Source: CAYWGR01 sp964458015 | Lineage (GTDB): Bacteria; Planctomycetota; Planctomycetia; Pirellulales; Thermoguttaceae | Assembly: GCA_964458015.1 (NCBI GenBank) | Contig: CAYWGR010000013.1 | Coordinates: 1-52,065, forward strand | Direction of reading: 5' to 3' | DNA length: 52,065 nt | In this document: in pieces, positions 8,430 to 17,574 of the stretch | How the letters are laid out: each line of letters begins with the position of its first letter | How positions within the stretch are numbered: the first letter of the stretch is position 1 | The notes under the pieces: generated by a model | Told to the model about the DNA's origin: nothing | Database searches by the model: none | The model's input: the letters and a program-made list of their open reading frames with translations, nothing else | Program-made: the position numbers and the translations under genes

Positions 8430-8484
8430 GATTAGGGGCTAGGGACTAGAGGCTAGAGGCTAGGGATTAGGGATTAGGGATTAG
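8430..8484. repeat. TAGGGATTAGGG-type short tandem array
   Basis: Degenerate 7-bp units (TAGGGAT, TAGGGGC, TAGAGGC) repeat about seven times immediately after the AnmK-like stop. A block of CTGATAGCTGA-type units follows at about 8537-8568. The same two-part arrangement recurs at 28410-28564. Function unknown. Confidence 0.7.
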
Positions 8485-8576
8485 AAACAACCGCTTGCGG
8501 CTTCGCACTAGCCACGGACCACGGACCACTTTTTCTGACTGCTGATAGCTGACCGCTGATAGCTAATCAATTCATC

Positions 8577-9443
8577 ATGCCTGAAAAACAATCTCCATCG
8601 CCGACAATCGTCATCACGGGTGCGTCGTCGGGCATCGGTCGCACATGTGCATTGGAACTGGATCGCCGGGGATTCCGCGTTTTCGCCGGCGTTCGATCCG
8701 AGGAAGCCGCTAAAAACTTGCAGGCTGCGGGATCTGTGCGTTTAACGCCCTTGCAAATCGATGTCACCCAACAGGATTCGATCGCGGCCGCTGCCGAATT
8801 GGTCGCTCAAGCCGTGGGCGAAAACGGCCTCGCCGGCTTGGTGAACAATGCCGGAATCGCCGCGCCGGGCCCCGTCGAGTTAGTGCCGATCGAAGCGTGG
8901 CGACAGCAACTCGAGATCAATGTATTGGGCGTCGTGGCGGTAACCCAGGCCTTTCTGCCTTTGCTGCGGAAATTGCGGGGACGAATCGTTAATATCAGTT
9001 CCGTTAGCGGCGCGATATCGTCGCCCTATCTTGGGGCGTATTGTGCCTCGAAATTCGCCGTCGAAGCCATCGCCGACGCGCTGCGTCTCGAAGTTCGTCG
9101 TTGGGGGATCCATGTATCGAACGTCGAACCGGGCCCCATCGACACGCATATCTGGAAAAAGTCGGAAGATATGACCCAATCATTGATTGGGCAAGTGTCT
9201 GCCGAAAAATTTTCGCTCTACGAAGCGGAAATCGCGAAAGTTCGTGATGTTGTCGCCCGAACGGCCGCCGCGGCGGCGCCCGTTGAAACCGTCGTCCGCG
9301 CGGTTGTCCATGCCTTGACCTCCCCGCGACCAAAAACACGTTACTATCTCGGCTGGAGCGTATGGTTATGCTTCAAAATCGTCCGGATGCTGCCCGACGG
9401 CATTCGCGATTGGCTTGTGCGCAAGGAGATTGGGCTGTCCTAA
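8577..9443 (+). CDS. Short-chain dehydrogenase/reductase (classical SDR)
   Basis: This 288-residue NAD(P)-dependent oxidoreductase has the cofactor motif TGASSGIG (14-21), NNAG (89-92), a catalytic Ser in NISSVSG (about 138-144) and YCASK (154-158) with the catalytic Tyr154 and Lys158. EPGPIDT follows, as is usual after the active site. The extended C-terminus with a hydrophobic segment (YLGWSVWLCFKIVRML) is like retinol or 17-beta-hydroxysteroid dehydrogenase-type SDRs that associate with membranes. The substrate is unknown. The last codons are repeated just beyond the assembly gap at 9525-9534, which points to a second, similar gene or strain variant. Confidence 0.9.
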   Translation: MPEKQSPSPTIVITGASSGIGRTCALELDRRGFRVFAGVRSEEAAKNLQAAGSVRLTPLQIDVTQQDSIAAAAELVAQAVGENGLAGLVNNAGIAAPGPVELVPIEAWRQQLEINVLGVVAVTQAFLPLLRKLRGRIVNISSVSGAISSPYLGAYCASKFAVEAIADALRLEVRRWGIHVSNVEPGPIDTHIWKKSEDMTQSLIGQVSAEKFSLYEAEIAKVRDVVARTAAAAAPVETVVRAVVHALTSPRPKTRYYLGWSVWLCFKIVRMLPDGIRDWLVRKEIGLS

Positions 9444-9524
9444 TGTTGCAACCAAGGCCGATCAGTAAAATGGCGGGCCATCGCTTCGCTTGACCCGCCC
9501 TACGCTTTTCCCAAATTCAATAAT

Positions 9525-9534
9525 NNNNNNNNNN
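9525..9534. other. Assembly gap (10 N)
   Basis: Ten undetermined bases mark a scaffold join of unknown true length. The sequence right of it resembles the 3' end of the SDR left of it, so the join itself needs caution. Confidence 0.99.
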
Positions 9535-9561
9535 GTGCGCAAGGAGATGGGGCTGTCCTGA
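9535..9561 (+). pseudogene. 3' fragment of a second SDR gene copy
   Basis: The bases after the gap read VRKEMGLS-stop, matching the SDR C-terminus VRKEIGLS at 9417-9443 with one residue change and a different stop codon. About 38 bases are similar with roughly six mismatches. This is the end of a paralogous or strain-variant SDR whose body is missing at the gap, or a mis-scaffolded contig end. Confidence 0.6.
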
Positions 9562-9614
9562 TGCCGCAACGCCCCGACTTGGCATGGCTGTGTTTTCGAA
9601 GGTAGAATAAGAGC

Positions 9615-9806
9615 ATGAGTGTTCCATCCTTTATTGATGAGAAGAGACTTGAGGAGGAAAAGCGTGAGGCCCATTGGGATCCCGCCGAGCGATGGCGGAT
9701 TATCCAGGAGATGATCGTTTGGGCCGACGCGCAAGCCACAGTGCGTCGCAATACTCCGAAGCGATGCCTCGAATTGCAGCGTGAAAAAGACTCTCGCCTG
9801 AATTAA
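9615..9806 (+). CDS. Small conserved-looking hypothetical protein, 63 aa
   Basis: The product is charged and probably helical. A DPAERWRIIQEMIVWADAQ segment (residues 22-40) is followed by a basic RRNTPKRCLELQREK tail. It has no signal peptide or membrane segment. Codon use and composition look protein-like, but the upstream Shine-Dalgarno site is weak. It resembles small planctomycete proteins found next to toxin-antitoxin genes; no partner is present here, so no function is proposed. Confidence 0.5.
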   Translation: MSVPSFIDEKRLEEEKREAHWDPAERWRIIQEMIVWADAQATVRRNTPKRCLELQREKDSRLN

Positions 9807-9808
9807 GT

Positions 9809-9930
9809 TGTTTCCGTTGCGGAAAGCCAAATTGTCATTCTGAGCGCAGCGAAGAATCTCGTAAAAAACGGAAGATTCTTCGCTGCGTTCAGAATGACTC
9901 CCGGCCTACAGCATTTCCGCAACAGAAACT
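9809..9930. repeat. MITE-like nested palindrome (CATTCTGAGCG family)
   Basis: An outer inverted repeat (GTTTCCGTTGCGGAAA at 9809-9824 with TTTCCGCAACAGAAAC at 9914-9929) encloses an inner one (GTCATTCTGAGCGCAGCGAA at 9834-9853 with its near complement ending at 9898). The inner palindrome recurs at 17513-17574 and 22877-22960. There is no coding capacity. Confidence 0.7.
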
Positions 9931-9939
9931 AAGTTGCTA

Positions 9940-10524
9940 TTACGCTCGCCGCATTCTCCTGATGCCGAGGACACCTGCAATAGCGCCTACAAGCCCGCCG
10001 GCATAAAGCCCTAGATGGATGCCCCAGACGGCGAGAAATCGGCCGATTTGCTCCGGCGAAAGGGCTTCGCTCAGATCCGCTGAAAAATTCAGGGGATCGA
10101 AATAATACGCCAATACAGATCCCAACGGAACCAAGATCAACGCTCCCAAAATCGGATACAGGGCAAATCGCACAAGCTTTTTGGTCGGCAAGCTGGGGCG
10201 GTTGAGCTTGGGATTATTGGCCATCAAAAAGGCCCCGCCAATCACGACGCCCGCCAATAATCCCGCGTGAAAACCAAGCTCGGTCACATGACGACGGAAG
10301 CCCTCATCGAGTTTGATTCCTTTGCCGATGAAAAAATACTCCGGCGAGATCGTGGCCGTAAGATGATCGTTGGCAATACCAACGATCCCGCCCAAGAAAC
10401 CCGCCAACAACAAGAAAGCATATTCCCGCCATCGTGTGGCCTCTTGGCCGCGTCGTCGCCAATCAATCCATGCGACGATGGCCATCAGCAAAACCAAAAT
10501 CAATAGTCGCCAGAAGAGATTCAT
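9940..10524 (-). CDS. Multi-pass membrane protein of unknown function
   Basis: The ATG at 10524 is preferred; an in-frame GTG at 10548 lies within a GC-rich palindrome. The product of about 194 residues has four or five hydrophobic segments: one at the N-terminus (WRLLILVLLMAIVAW), one near AFLLLAGFLGGIVGIA, one at HAGLLAGVVIGGAFLM, one at ALYPILGALILVPLGSVLAY, and a Gly-rich one at the C-terminus (GLYAGGLVGAIAGVLGI), followed by a basic tail. No family was recognised. It lies downstream of the alpha-2-macroglobulin gene on the same strand, so co-transcription is possible, although the hairpin between them may limit it. Confidence 0.6.
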   Translation of the reverse strand: MNLFWRLLILVLLMAIVAWIDWRRRGQEATRWREYAFLLLAGFLGGIVGIANDHLTATISPEYFFIGKGIKLDEGFRRHVTELGFHAGLLAGVVIGGAFLMANNPKLNRPSLPTKKLVRFALYPILGALILVPLGSVLAYYFDPLNFSADLSEALSPEQIGRFLAVWGIHLGLYAGGLVGAIAGVLGIRRMRRA

Positions 10525-10547
10525 CAAATAACTCAAAAGCCATCCCA

Positions 10548-10569
10548 CCCCGCGACCGCAGTCGCGGGG
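10548..10569. terminator. GC-rich hairpin after the alpha-2-macroglobulin gene
   Basis: The perfect palindrome CCCCGCGAC-n4-GTCGCGGGG lies between the alpha-2-macroglobulin stop and the following gene. There is no T-run on the minus strand, so it may be an attenuating or mRNA-stabilising hairpin rather than a full terminator. Confidence 0.4.
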
Positions 10570-10590
10570 CGTCTTCCTAATCCCTAGCCC

Positions 10591-13500
10591 CTAATCCTTC
10601 ACCCCGATTTTCAACTCGTCGGAGTTGGCTTTCAACTCGGGAGCGTACATCGCCGAGGCGCGGGTGGGCAATGCACTGAACTTGCCGGGGATTTCGGCAC
10701 GCATACGATACGCAACGCTGTGCTTGCCCCGGGCCAACGTGCGGGCGAAGAACACCACGCGGTTGTCGCGGAACTCGACATACGCGCCAAGATCGTTGCC
10801 CGTGTATCCGCTTCGCAGATCTACCGGCTCGAAACCCGCCGGCTTCATGTCCTCGAAGACCAGATACTCGTAGTCGTTCTTGCTCTGGATTTCCAGTTCA
10901 ATTTCGACCAGATCGCCGCTCTTAACGACCGACAGGTTCGGCAATTCGACGCGATCGTATTTCTCGACCTTCTGATCGACGGCCTGACCGCGCGAACCGG
11001 CAACCTTGATCGACTTGTCGGCCTTTACGAGTTTGTAATACTTCCGATCGACCTTGATTTCAATCGACTTCGATTTCGGAATGAAATCTTCAAGCGTGAA
11101 GTAGCTCTGGTAGCCGTTGAAATAGAGCGGCCCGTTGCCTTTCTTCTTCAGTTCAACCGTATGCTTGCCGGTTGTAATGGCATCGCCTTCGAGCACAAAC
11201 TTGTTGTCAAAGGTGAACAAAGTCTTTGGCGTAATTTCAACAGCCTTTTGCAACTTGCCGTCGTAGTAAACCTCGACGGTCATCTCAGGCTGGTCCTCGC
11301 CGCTGCCACGAATGAAATCGGCCATCGCCTCGATGCACAGGGCCGTATCGCGCGTCGAATTCCAATAAGTGGCATTCTTACGGTTGTTCAACAGATATTT
11401 GACCAACCGCCGGGCCAGTTCGCCCTTCGGATCGGTGCGAGCTAAAAGCTTCAGGTAATAGGCATGAGCCTCGAACTCGCTGCCGTACCAATACCACCAG
11501 TAGCCCTCGGGCAGGTTGAGCCAGGCCGTCTGGTTTTCGTCGTCTTGCTGCACGTACTGGCCGATGTTCTTCAGGACCATCGCCAGTTTTTCCTTCTCGC
11601 CTTGCTTTTCGAGTGCAAGACCGTACATCGACATGCCGTAGACGGCCAAATGCGTGCGGTCGCGATACAGGAACTCGCACATGTCGGCATTCTTCACGCC
11701 GGCATCGACCAACACCATGTAGACAAACGCATCCATGTTGTCGGCCGAATCCTTCCACCGCAGCCCTTCGGGCTTTTTCTCGATGGCAGCATTCTTAAGC
11801 CATACGACTTGCTCGTCTTGGTAACGCTTGAGCCACTCGACGCCGCGTTCCAAAACGCCGGGCACCAGGGCCACGTCGTTCGCCTTGGCAAGTTGCAGCC
11901 CATGGACTACGACGGCCGTGGTGTGCGGTGTGGAATACTCGCCCCAGCCGGAGAACCAGCCCCAGCCGCCGTCGGAACATTGCATGGCCGTTAGTCGCTC
12001 AACGCCATCCTTGACCATCCGCCGCACTTCGTCCTCGTCGAACACCGGATTGCGCGGCAAGCGTTTCCATTGCTTCGCCCTCTCCTTATCATCGCCAATC
12101 TCTTGGGCGTTCAGGTTCGTCTGCTTCTTTTGGATGTCCTTCAAGTCGAGCTTCATGTCGAGCAGGATTTTTTGCGTAATCACGGTCGGCAGGAAGCGGT
12201 TGAGGGTCTGCTCGGTGCAGCCGTAAGGATAATCGACCATGTAGGGCAGCGCATCGACCATCGCGCCGGCCAGAGTGGGTGAGTAACGCACTTCAAGCCT
12301 TGACTCGCCGGGGCGGCGGTCCTTCGGCACGTTGATTGTGAACTTGCCCACCGTGTCGCTCGGCCGAATCACGCCGGCGAAGGAATCCATCTTCGACATC
12401 CCGTGGATATAGCACGGGAACTTCTGCTCCATCGCGTCCGATTCCTCGTCGGTGAGGGCCTTCATGCGGACGACGGCCTCGCCTTCGTCGAGAACCTTCA
12501 CGCGCCAATCCACGCGGGCTTCGCCGTTGGCTTCAACTTCGACCGGCTCGTTATGCATCTTGCCGGTGTTGAGCATCACGGGATGGCCCGGCTTGGGCGA
12601 CATTTTGTCGCCTTCGGGGATCAGCTCCAAGCATTTGCCGTCTAGTTCCAGAGCCACCTGGACCTTTTTCTTCGTCTTCAGGTAGTTATGCACCACCGCC
12701 GACAGCACAACCTCGTCGGTCTGGACGAAGAATCGTGGAGCTTGCAGCCGGATGATGAGATCCTTCCGCGTGACGACATCGGTCACGCCTTGGCCAACGC
12801 GGGTGCCTTGGCCCATGCCCCAAACCTTGATGCGCCATGTGGTCAAATTCTCGGGCATGTCGAGCGACACTTCGGCCGTGCCGTCCTTCTCGGTTGTCAA
12901 AGCACCAACCCACAGGGCCGTATCCGCAAACTTGCTGCGCACGGTCGGCTGAACCATCGGGGCCCCACCGCTCTTATCACTGCCAGCTTCGTCGGACTCG
13001 ATGAAGCTTTCCGACTTGGCCTCCTCCATCGGTGGTGCTGCCGCTGCCATCGGCATTGCCATGCCAGGAGCCGCATCCATCGACATCTCGCGCGCTGCCG
13101 ATTTTCGCAGCATGCGGCCGCCGCCGAAGCCATTACCGCCAGCTCGCTCTTTGCGTCGGTTGGACAATTGCCCCCACACTTCCGAATCGACGTAAACTAT
13201 CGGAGGCTCGTCTTCATCAGCCACCGAGCCGCCGAAGACGCCCAGATCGCCCATACCGGGTACGCCAGGCCCCACGAGGTTTTGGAACCAGCGTCCCAGG
13301 CTCGATTCGGTCTGCGGATGGTGCTGACGCCGCCACTTCCAGAAGAACTCTTTGATCTCCGGCACGTTGCTGCCGCCGGAAATGTACTCGACCGATTTAT
13401 CGTAGATCGCCACCACGGTCGAACCGGAATAAGCTTCGCCGGTGAAGTCGGTCAGCTTCAGTTTCACTTTGGCCTTTTCGCCCGGCTTGTAAGCTTCCTT

Positions 13501-16500
13501 GCTGGGCTGGATCTCAACATTCAAAATCCGCTTTTCCGGCGGAACGACGATTTCCTTCGTTTCGGAGTAGACGCGGCCGTCGGCCACGGTCAGGGCCTCG
13601 ACGAAGAAGTTGGGCATGTCCTTTTTCACAACGCCGATCTCGCGCACGATACTCTTGCCGTCGAGCCGGATCACTTCGGGCGGCAGATAAATGCCGTTGG
13701 CCGGCCGGGTGAATAACAGAACCGTGCCGCCTGTGCGGTCGGTGTTGATCTGCATCTTCACCTTGTCGCCCGGGGCGTATTCACGCTTGTCGGGAATCAA
13801 CTCCAGATGGTTGAAACGGAACTGAGCACCGTCGAACCCTTGCCCTATCACAGTGAAGACATAACCGCCTTCGATGGTGTGCGTTCCGGTCCCCTCGCCC
13901 TTTGGGTTAGGCTTAGGGCCGGCAGAATCTTTGTCACTGCCGACTGCCCTCACCCCCGGCCCCTCTCCCGCTTGCGGGAGAGGGGAGGTTTTGTCGGTAA
14001 GCTTATACGAAATCCGATATTGCCCTGCCTCGGAGGCCGTCATCTGCTGTTGCGCGACACCTTCAACATTCGTATTCACTTTCCATGTCTGCACCGGCGT
14101 TTCGACCGGCTTGCCGTCCTTGTAGCTGATCTTGAGCAACCGGAGTTCACCCTGGCCCTCGACCGGTTTGCCGTCGAGTGTGCGGGCAGAAAAATGCGCG
14201 GCGATCTTGTCGCCTACGCGATAATAGCCGCGATCGATCCACGCATAGACCGAGAACGGTTTGCGGGCAACCAACACCGTGCCCGAGCCGACGATGGTGC
14301 GGCGCGATGCGTCGATCACCTCGGCCGTAATCGAGTAGCTATGATCCTGGTCGGGGTGGATGGCCTTGGCCACGGCCGTGTCGATTTCCACTTTCACCGT
14401 GCCGTCCGGCCCGATCGAAACCTCCTGTTCGGCCACCAATTCCGGCGGTTGATTGCCGCGCGGCCACCAGAACGGTATCGGCCGCTCGCAACCCCAGTGA
14501 CGCCAGCCGGGATACCAACTGTAATCGTAAGCAAACCACCAGTAGCCGGGCCCATAGAACCAGTCCCACGGCCCAACGGGATACCAGCGGTCGTCGTGGC
14601 TGCTGCGGTTGATTTTGTACTTCACCTTGGCCTTCGTGACCGGCGAACCGAAGTAATACTTGGCCTTGATCGTGGCCGTAATCGTTTCGCCAAGCATCAC
14701 CGGCACGGTCGGCGCATCGACCGAGACTTCGAACTCCGGCTTCTTGTATTCCTCGATACGGAAACTGCTGCCACCCATGTTCTGGATGTTCAAAGCATAA
14801 ACACCCAGCGGAGCATCCGCGGGAACCGCATATTCGCCCTCGATACCGCCGTAGGCATCGGTTTTCTTACGTTCCTCGACGATTTTCTCGCCTTTCGGAT
14901 TGTGGATTTCTACCGTGAAATCGCGGTTGGCAAATTCCGAACCGTCTTCCATATCGTATTTGGCGTGCCGAATCCAGAATTTGTACTTCACCTTCTGGTC
15001 GGGCCGATAGACCGGCCTGTCGGTGATCGTGAAAACCTTCGTGGCTTCGTACTCTGCGTCGTACCAGTTGCCATACCATACGCCGGTGAAACCGAGATAC
15101 GCAAATCGGCCGGCGTCGGTCCGCGCAGTGATGAGCCATTGATAATCCGTAACTTGCTGTTGCGGATCGGGGATGACCTGACCGTCGGCGTCGGTGAACT
15201 CAGCAAACTGTTTGGTAAGAACCTCGTGCCGCGGCGGCTTATCGTGATACTTTTGCTGCCAGCCGAAGAACTCCACGTTGGCTTTGGCCACGGGCTTGCC
15301 CGACACCGCGTCGGCCACATAGTAATACGTCTTGCCGGAAAGCGGCTTCTTGACGATCACCGTATCATCCACCCAAACGATGATCATCGTCGTGTTGCCG
15401 TCGGCCATTCGCGCTTCGACGAGATACGCCCCGGGCTTCTGCAACGGCGTGGTGACGGTCACTCGCTTGTCGAAATGTTTTTCGCGAGGCTCCAGCGTCA
15501 TCTTCCACTCGGCCGCCTTCGGGCCGATATATTGCTTCTGTTTTTCATAGACCAGCCGATGGCCGATGTCGGCGATGTTGATTTTTTGCCAGTCAAGGTT
15601 CTTGGGATTCGATTTCAGGAACTTTTTCACATCGTCGAGCAACTTTTCGACCTTAATCTCGTGGGCCGTAAACGTAACTTCATTCCCGTTGCGGAAACGG
15701 TACTCAATCGTTGCGCCCTTGCCTGCCGGCTGCGTTTGCTCGGGCTCAAATCGTCCCCAATTGCCCACGATTTGATTGAGCCGCTGCTGCCAACCCTGAC
15801 GGCGATTGCGATTTTGCTGCGGATAATCTTTCAACAAGCGTTGCCAATAGTCCGCCGCCACGGGATATTGCCGTCGATTCTCGAAAACCTGGGCTAAATG
15901 TTCCAACGACTCAACGGCAAGGCGAGCTTGCGGCTCGGTAGCAATTTGTTGGAAAATTTTGATGTAGTTAAACTCGTCAGGCAGTTTGAACCGCTTAATG
16001 CCCGAGGCCAGCCGAGCAATGGTCTCGTCTTCCTTCAACGTATGCAAAGCGAAGGTGCCGCTCTCGTCTTCCTTGGTATCGTCGGTTTCCATCCGGCCGA
16101 ACCGCCAGCCCCATTGGGCCATCGTCTGTACGCCGAACTGGTTTTCTAAAAACTCAGCAAACCAGAACCGCACTGAAGAACGCAAGGCCGGATCCATTTC
16201 CGCCGATTGTTCCAAACACCACCGCCAGCGCTGACCATCGGTTTCGGAAGCCTCAAACGTCTTCGGCACGTAATGAAACACCGGCTTCCCATCCGCATCG
16301 ACCGGCGCACCGCTGGTCTGACGATCGCCATAACCCCAACCCTCATCGTAGTCGGGCAGCGTGCTTAACTCCGTCAGATATTGCAATCGCCATGACGCAC
16401 CATAACCGCGATTGCTTAAAAACATGTTGGCCAACGCTTGCAAAAAGCTGCCAACCTCGCCGTGGTTTTCATCCTTCATGGCCAAGGGCATTGCCTGGGT

Positions 16501-16965
16501 CATCAGTTGCAGCGCCCGGACGCGGTCGCGTTCAACGGCATTCACGACCCGACCTCCGCCGCGTTTGTTGCCGCGCACAAATTTGCCGGCCACGATGAAG
16601 CCGTGGTGCGGAATCTGCATATACTGCTGGGCGGCGGTCTGCAGAAGTCGCCAATTGTCCTTGTGGATTTTCACCGTCTCTTCCAGCAAAGCGTCGATCT
16701 CTTCAACCTGGTTGAGCCGCTGAAGGCACTGGATGGCCATCGCCAGGTCGCCACCGACCTGTCGCGAATCGTTTTGCGGGTCGGATGTCATTTTGTGGTA
16801 TCCCTCGTAGGCATCCTTGAAGTTGCCCTGTTGGAAGGTTTTTCGCATGTCTTCACGCAGATTGGCGGGCAATGGGGCGTCAGCGGCGATGACCGCCAAC
16901 GAGAGAATCGCGGTTGTTAGAATGCCGACAGCGGCCGAGAGGTAGAATCTCGAACTGTTTTTCAT
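10591..16965 (-). CDS. Large alpha-2-macroglobulin family protein
   Basis: The start at 16965 is chosen over 16992 because AGGAG lies just upstream and a signal peptide follows directly (KNSSRFYLSAAVGILTTAIL, cleaved near VIAADA). The product is 2124 residues. Features in order are a helical N-terminal region, macroglobulin-type beta domains, a Trp/Tyr-rich insert at about 790-830, a Met/Ala-rich bait-like region (about 1290-1320), the thioester motif GCTEQ (Cys about 1583), and an alpha/alpha-toroid complement-like domain with a C-terminal receptor-like domain. Bacterial homologues trap proteases in the periplasm or on the surface; the CxEQ motif is intact. An in-frame palindromic repeat adds about 15 residues (SPLPQAGEGPGVRA) near 993-1007. 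Confidence 0.92.
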   Translation of the reverse strand: MKNSSRFYLSAAVGILTTAILSLAVIAADAPLPANLREDMRKTFQQGNFKDAYEGYHKMTSDPQNDSRQVGGDLAMAIQCLQRLNQVEEIDALLEETVKIHKDNWRLLQTAAQQYMQIPHHGFIVAGKFVRGNKRGGGRVVNAVERDRVRALQLMTQAMPLAMKDENHGEVGSFLQALANMFLSNRGYGASWRLQYLTELSTLPDYDEGWGYGDRQTSGAPVDADGKPVFHYVPKTFEASETDGQRWRWCLEQSAEMDPALRSSVRFWFAEFLENQFGVQTMAQWGWRFGRMETDDTKEDESGTFALHTLKEDETIARLASGIKRFKLPDEFNYIKIFQQIATEPQARLAVESLEHLAQVFENRRQYPVAADYWQRLLKDYPQQNRNRRQGWQQRLNQIVGNWGRFEPEQTQPAGKGATIEYRFRNGNEVTFTAHEIKVEKLLDDVKKFLKSNPKNLDWQKINIADIGHRLVYEKQKQYIGPKAAEWKMTLEPREKHFDKRVTVTTPLQKPGAYLVEARMADGNTTMIIVWVDDTVIVKKPLSGKTYYYVADAVSGKPVAKANVEFFGWQQKYHDKPPRHEVLTKQFAEFTDADGQVIPDPQQQVTDYQWLITARTDAGRFAYLGFTGVWYGNWYDAEYEATKVFTITDRPVYRPDQKVKYKFWIRHAKYDMEDGSEFANRDFTVEIHNPKGEKIVEERKKTDAYGGIEGEYAVPADAPLGVYALNIQNMGGSSFRIEEYKKPEFEVSVDAPTVPVMLGETITATIKAKYYFGSPVTKAKVKYKINRSSHDDRWYPVGPWDWFYGPGYWWFAYDYSWYPGWRHWGCERPIPFWWPRGNQPPELVAEQEVSIGPDGTVKVEIDTAVAKAIHPDQDHSYSITAEVIDASRRTIVGSGTVLVARKPFSVYAWIDRGYYRVGDKIAAHFSARTLDGKPVEGQGELRLLKISYKDGKPVETPVQTWKVNTNVEGVAQQQMTASEAGQYRISYKLTDKTSPLPQAGEGPGVRAVGSDKDSAGPKPNPKGEGTGTHTIEGGYVFTVIGQGFDGAQFRFNHLELIPDKREYAPGDKVKMQINTDRTGGTVLLFTRPANGIYLPPEVIRLDGKSIVREIGVVKKDMPNFFVEALTVADGRVYSETKEIVVPPEKRILNVEIQPSKEAYKPGEKAKVKLKLTDFTGEAYSGSTVVAIYDKSVEYISGGSNVPEIKEFFWKWRRQHHPQTESSLGRWFQNLVGPGVPGMGDLGVFGGSVADEDEPPIVYVDSEVWGQLSNRRKERAGGNGFGGGRMLRKSAAREMSMDAAPGMAMPMAAAAPPMEEAKSESFIESDEAGSDKSGGAPMVQPTVRSKFADTALWVGALTTEKDGTAEVSLDMPENLTTWRIKVWGMGQGTRVGQGVTDVVTRKDLIIRLQAPRFFVQTDEVVLSAVVHNYLKTKKKVQVALELDGKCLELIPEGDKMSPKPGHPVMLNTGKMHNEPVEVEANGEARVDWRVKVLDEGEAVVRMKALTDEESDAMEQKFPCYIHGMSKMDSFAGVIRPSDTVGKFTINVPKDRRPGESRLEVRYSPTLAGAMVDALPYMVDYPYGCTEQTLNRFLPTVITQKILLDMKLDLKDIQKKQTNLNAQEIGDDKERAKQWKRLPRNPVFDEDEVRRMVKDGVERLTAMQCSDGGWGWFSGWGEYSTPHTTAVVVHGLQLAKANDVALVPGVLERGVEWLKRYQDEQVVWLKNAAIEKKPEGLRWKDSADNMDAFVYMVLVDAGVKNADMCEFLYRDRTHLAVYGMSMYGLALEKQGEKEKLAMVLKNIGQYVQQDDENQTAWLNLPEGYWWYWYGSEFEAHAYYLKLLARTDPKGELARRLVKYLLNNRKNATYWNSTRDTALCIEAMADFIRGSGEDQPEMTVEVYYDGKLQKAVEITPKTLFTFDNKFVLEGDAITTGKHTVELKKKGNGPLYFNGYQSYFTLEDFIPKSKSIEIKVDRKYYKLVKADKSIKVAGSRGQAVDQKVEKYDRVELPNLSVVKSGDLVEIELEIQSKNDYEYLVFEDMKPAGFEPVDLRSGYTGNDLGAYVEFRDNRVVFFARTLARGKHSVAYRMRAEIPGKFSALPTRASAMYAPELKANSDELKIGVKD
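13946..13988 (-). repeat. In-frame palindromic element (GEGPGVRA family), copy in alpha-2-macroglobulin
   Basis: The core CCCCTCTCCCGC/GCGGGAGAGGGG is followed on the minus strand by CCGGGGGTGAGGGC. It is read in the gene frame as SPLPQAGEGPGVRA. Nearly identical DNA lies at 28780-28821, 31660-31700 and 42272-42314. Confidence 0.85.
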
Positions 16966-17569
16966 CGCAAACTCTCCTGAACAGGGAACCATTTTGTCGG
17001 ATGCGGAATCGGGTCGTTCGACAATGGATAAGACGATGCCAAGGCTCGTAAAGTTCCACTAGGGAAGCATAGCGTGGCCTAAGTTTTTTGTCGCCCCCCC
17101 TGCGATGGTGGTAATCTAGGGAATATATCTCAGAAACCTAACCGAATACGCTCTTGCAACGTACCCGCCGGATTAGGTAATCTGGAGAGGTTTGAATACA
17201 GAGTAGGGTACGTCAGCAGAGACGCACCAAGATTAGGTGCGTGAATGGAATACAATCATTGATGCGTCGTGGACGCATCCTACAAGTTCCGAATTAGGTA
17301 ATCTGGATAGGCTTGAATACAGAGTACCGGGCAGAGTAGGGTGCGTCAGCAGAGTAGGGTGCGTCAGCGACGCACCGAGATTATGTGCGCGAATGGAATA
17401 CAATGATTGATGCGTCGCGGACGCATCCTACAAGCGTTTTCGCAAAATCAACGTAGGTAGGTCGATCGCAAGAGAGCCCCACCAAGGGTCCTTTAATCGT
17501 CCTGATTTTTTAGTCATCCTGAGCAAAGCGAAGGATCTCAAATACGCCAGATTCTTCGCTTCGCTCAGA
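16966..17569. other. Repeat-filled intergenic region
   Basis: No gene is seen. The space between two divergent genes holds a tandem duplication (17171-17436) and a CATTCTGAGCG-type palindrome (17513-17574). Promoters for both flanking genes should be here but could not be fixed by eye. Confidence 0.6.
17171..17436. repeat. Two direct copies of a roughly 120-145-bp unit with GTGCGTC palindromes
   Basis: Both units (17171-17290 and 17291-17436) begin with ATTAGGTAATCTGGA. They contain GAATACAGAGTA and GGAATACAAT and end with GATGCGTCG, one base that varies, GGACGCATCCTACAAG. The second unit carries an extra GAGTAGGGTGCGTCAGC. Related GTGCGTC elements lie at 42146-42236 and 45220-45245. Confidence 0.8.
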
Positions 17570-17574
17570 ATGAC
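17513..17574. repeat. CATTCTGAGCG-family palindrome
   Basis: Inverted arms GTCATCCTGAGCAAAGCGAA and TTCGCTTCGCTCAGAATGAC flank a short spacer. The last bases overlap the annotated start codon of the next gene. Confidence 0.8.

Noticed and set aside
13807..15897. A 696-codon open frame on the plus strand
   Set aside because: It runs antisense to the alpha-2-macroglobulin gene, whose protein pattern is unmistakable; the long open frame comes from codon bias of the real gene.
17171..17436. CRISPR-like repeat array
   Set aside because: There are only two long imperfect units, with no short regular repeats, unique spacers or cas genes.
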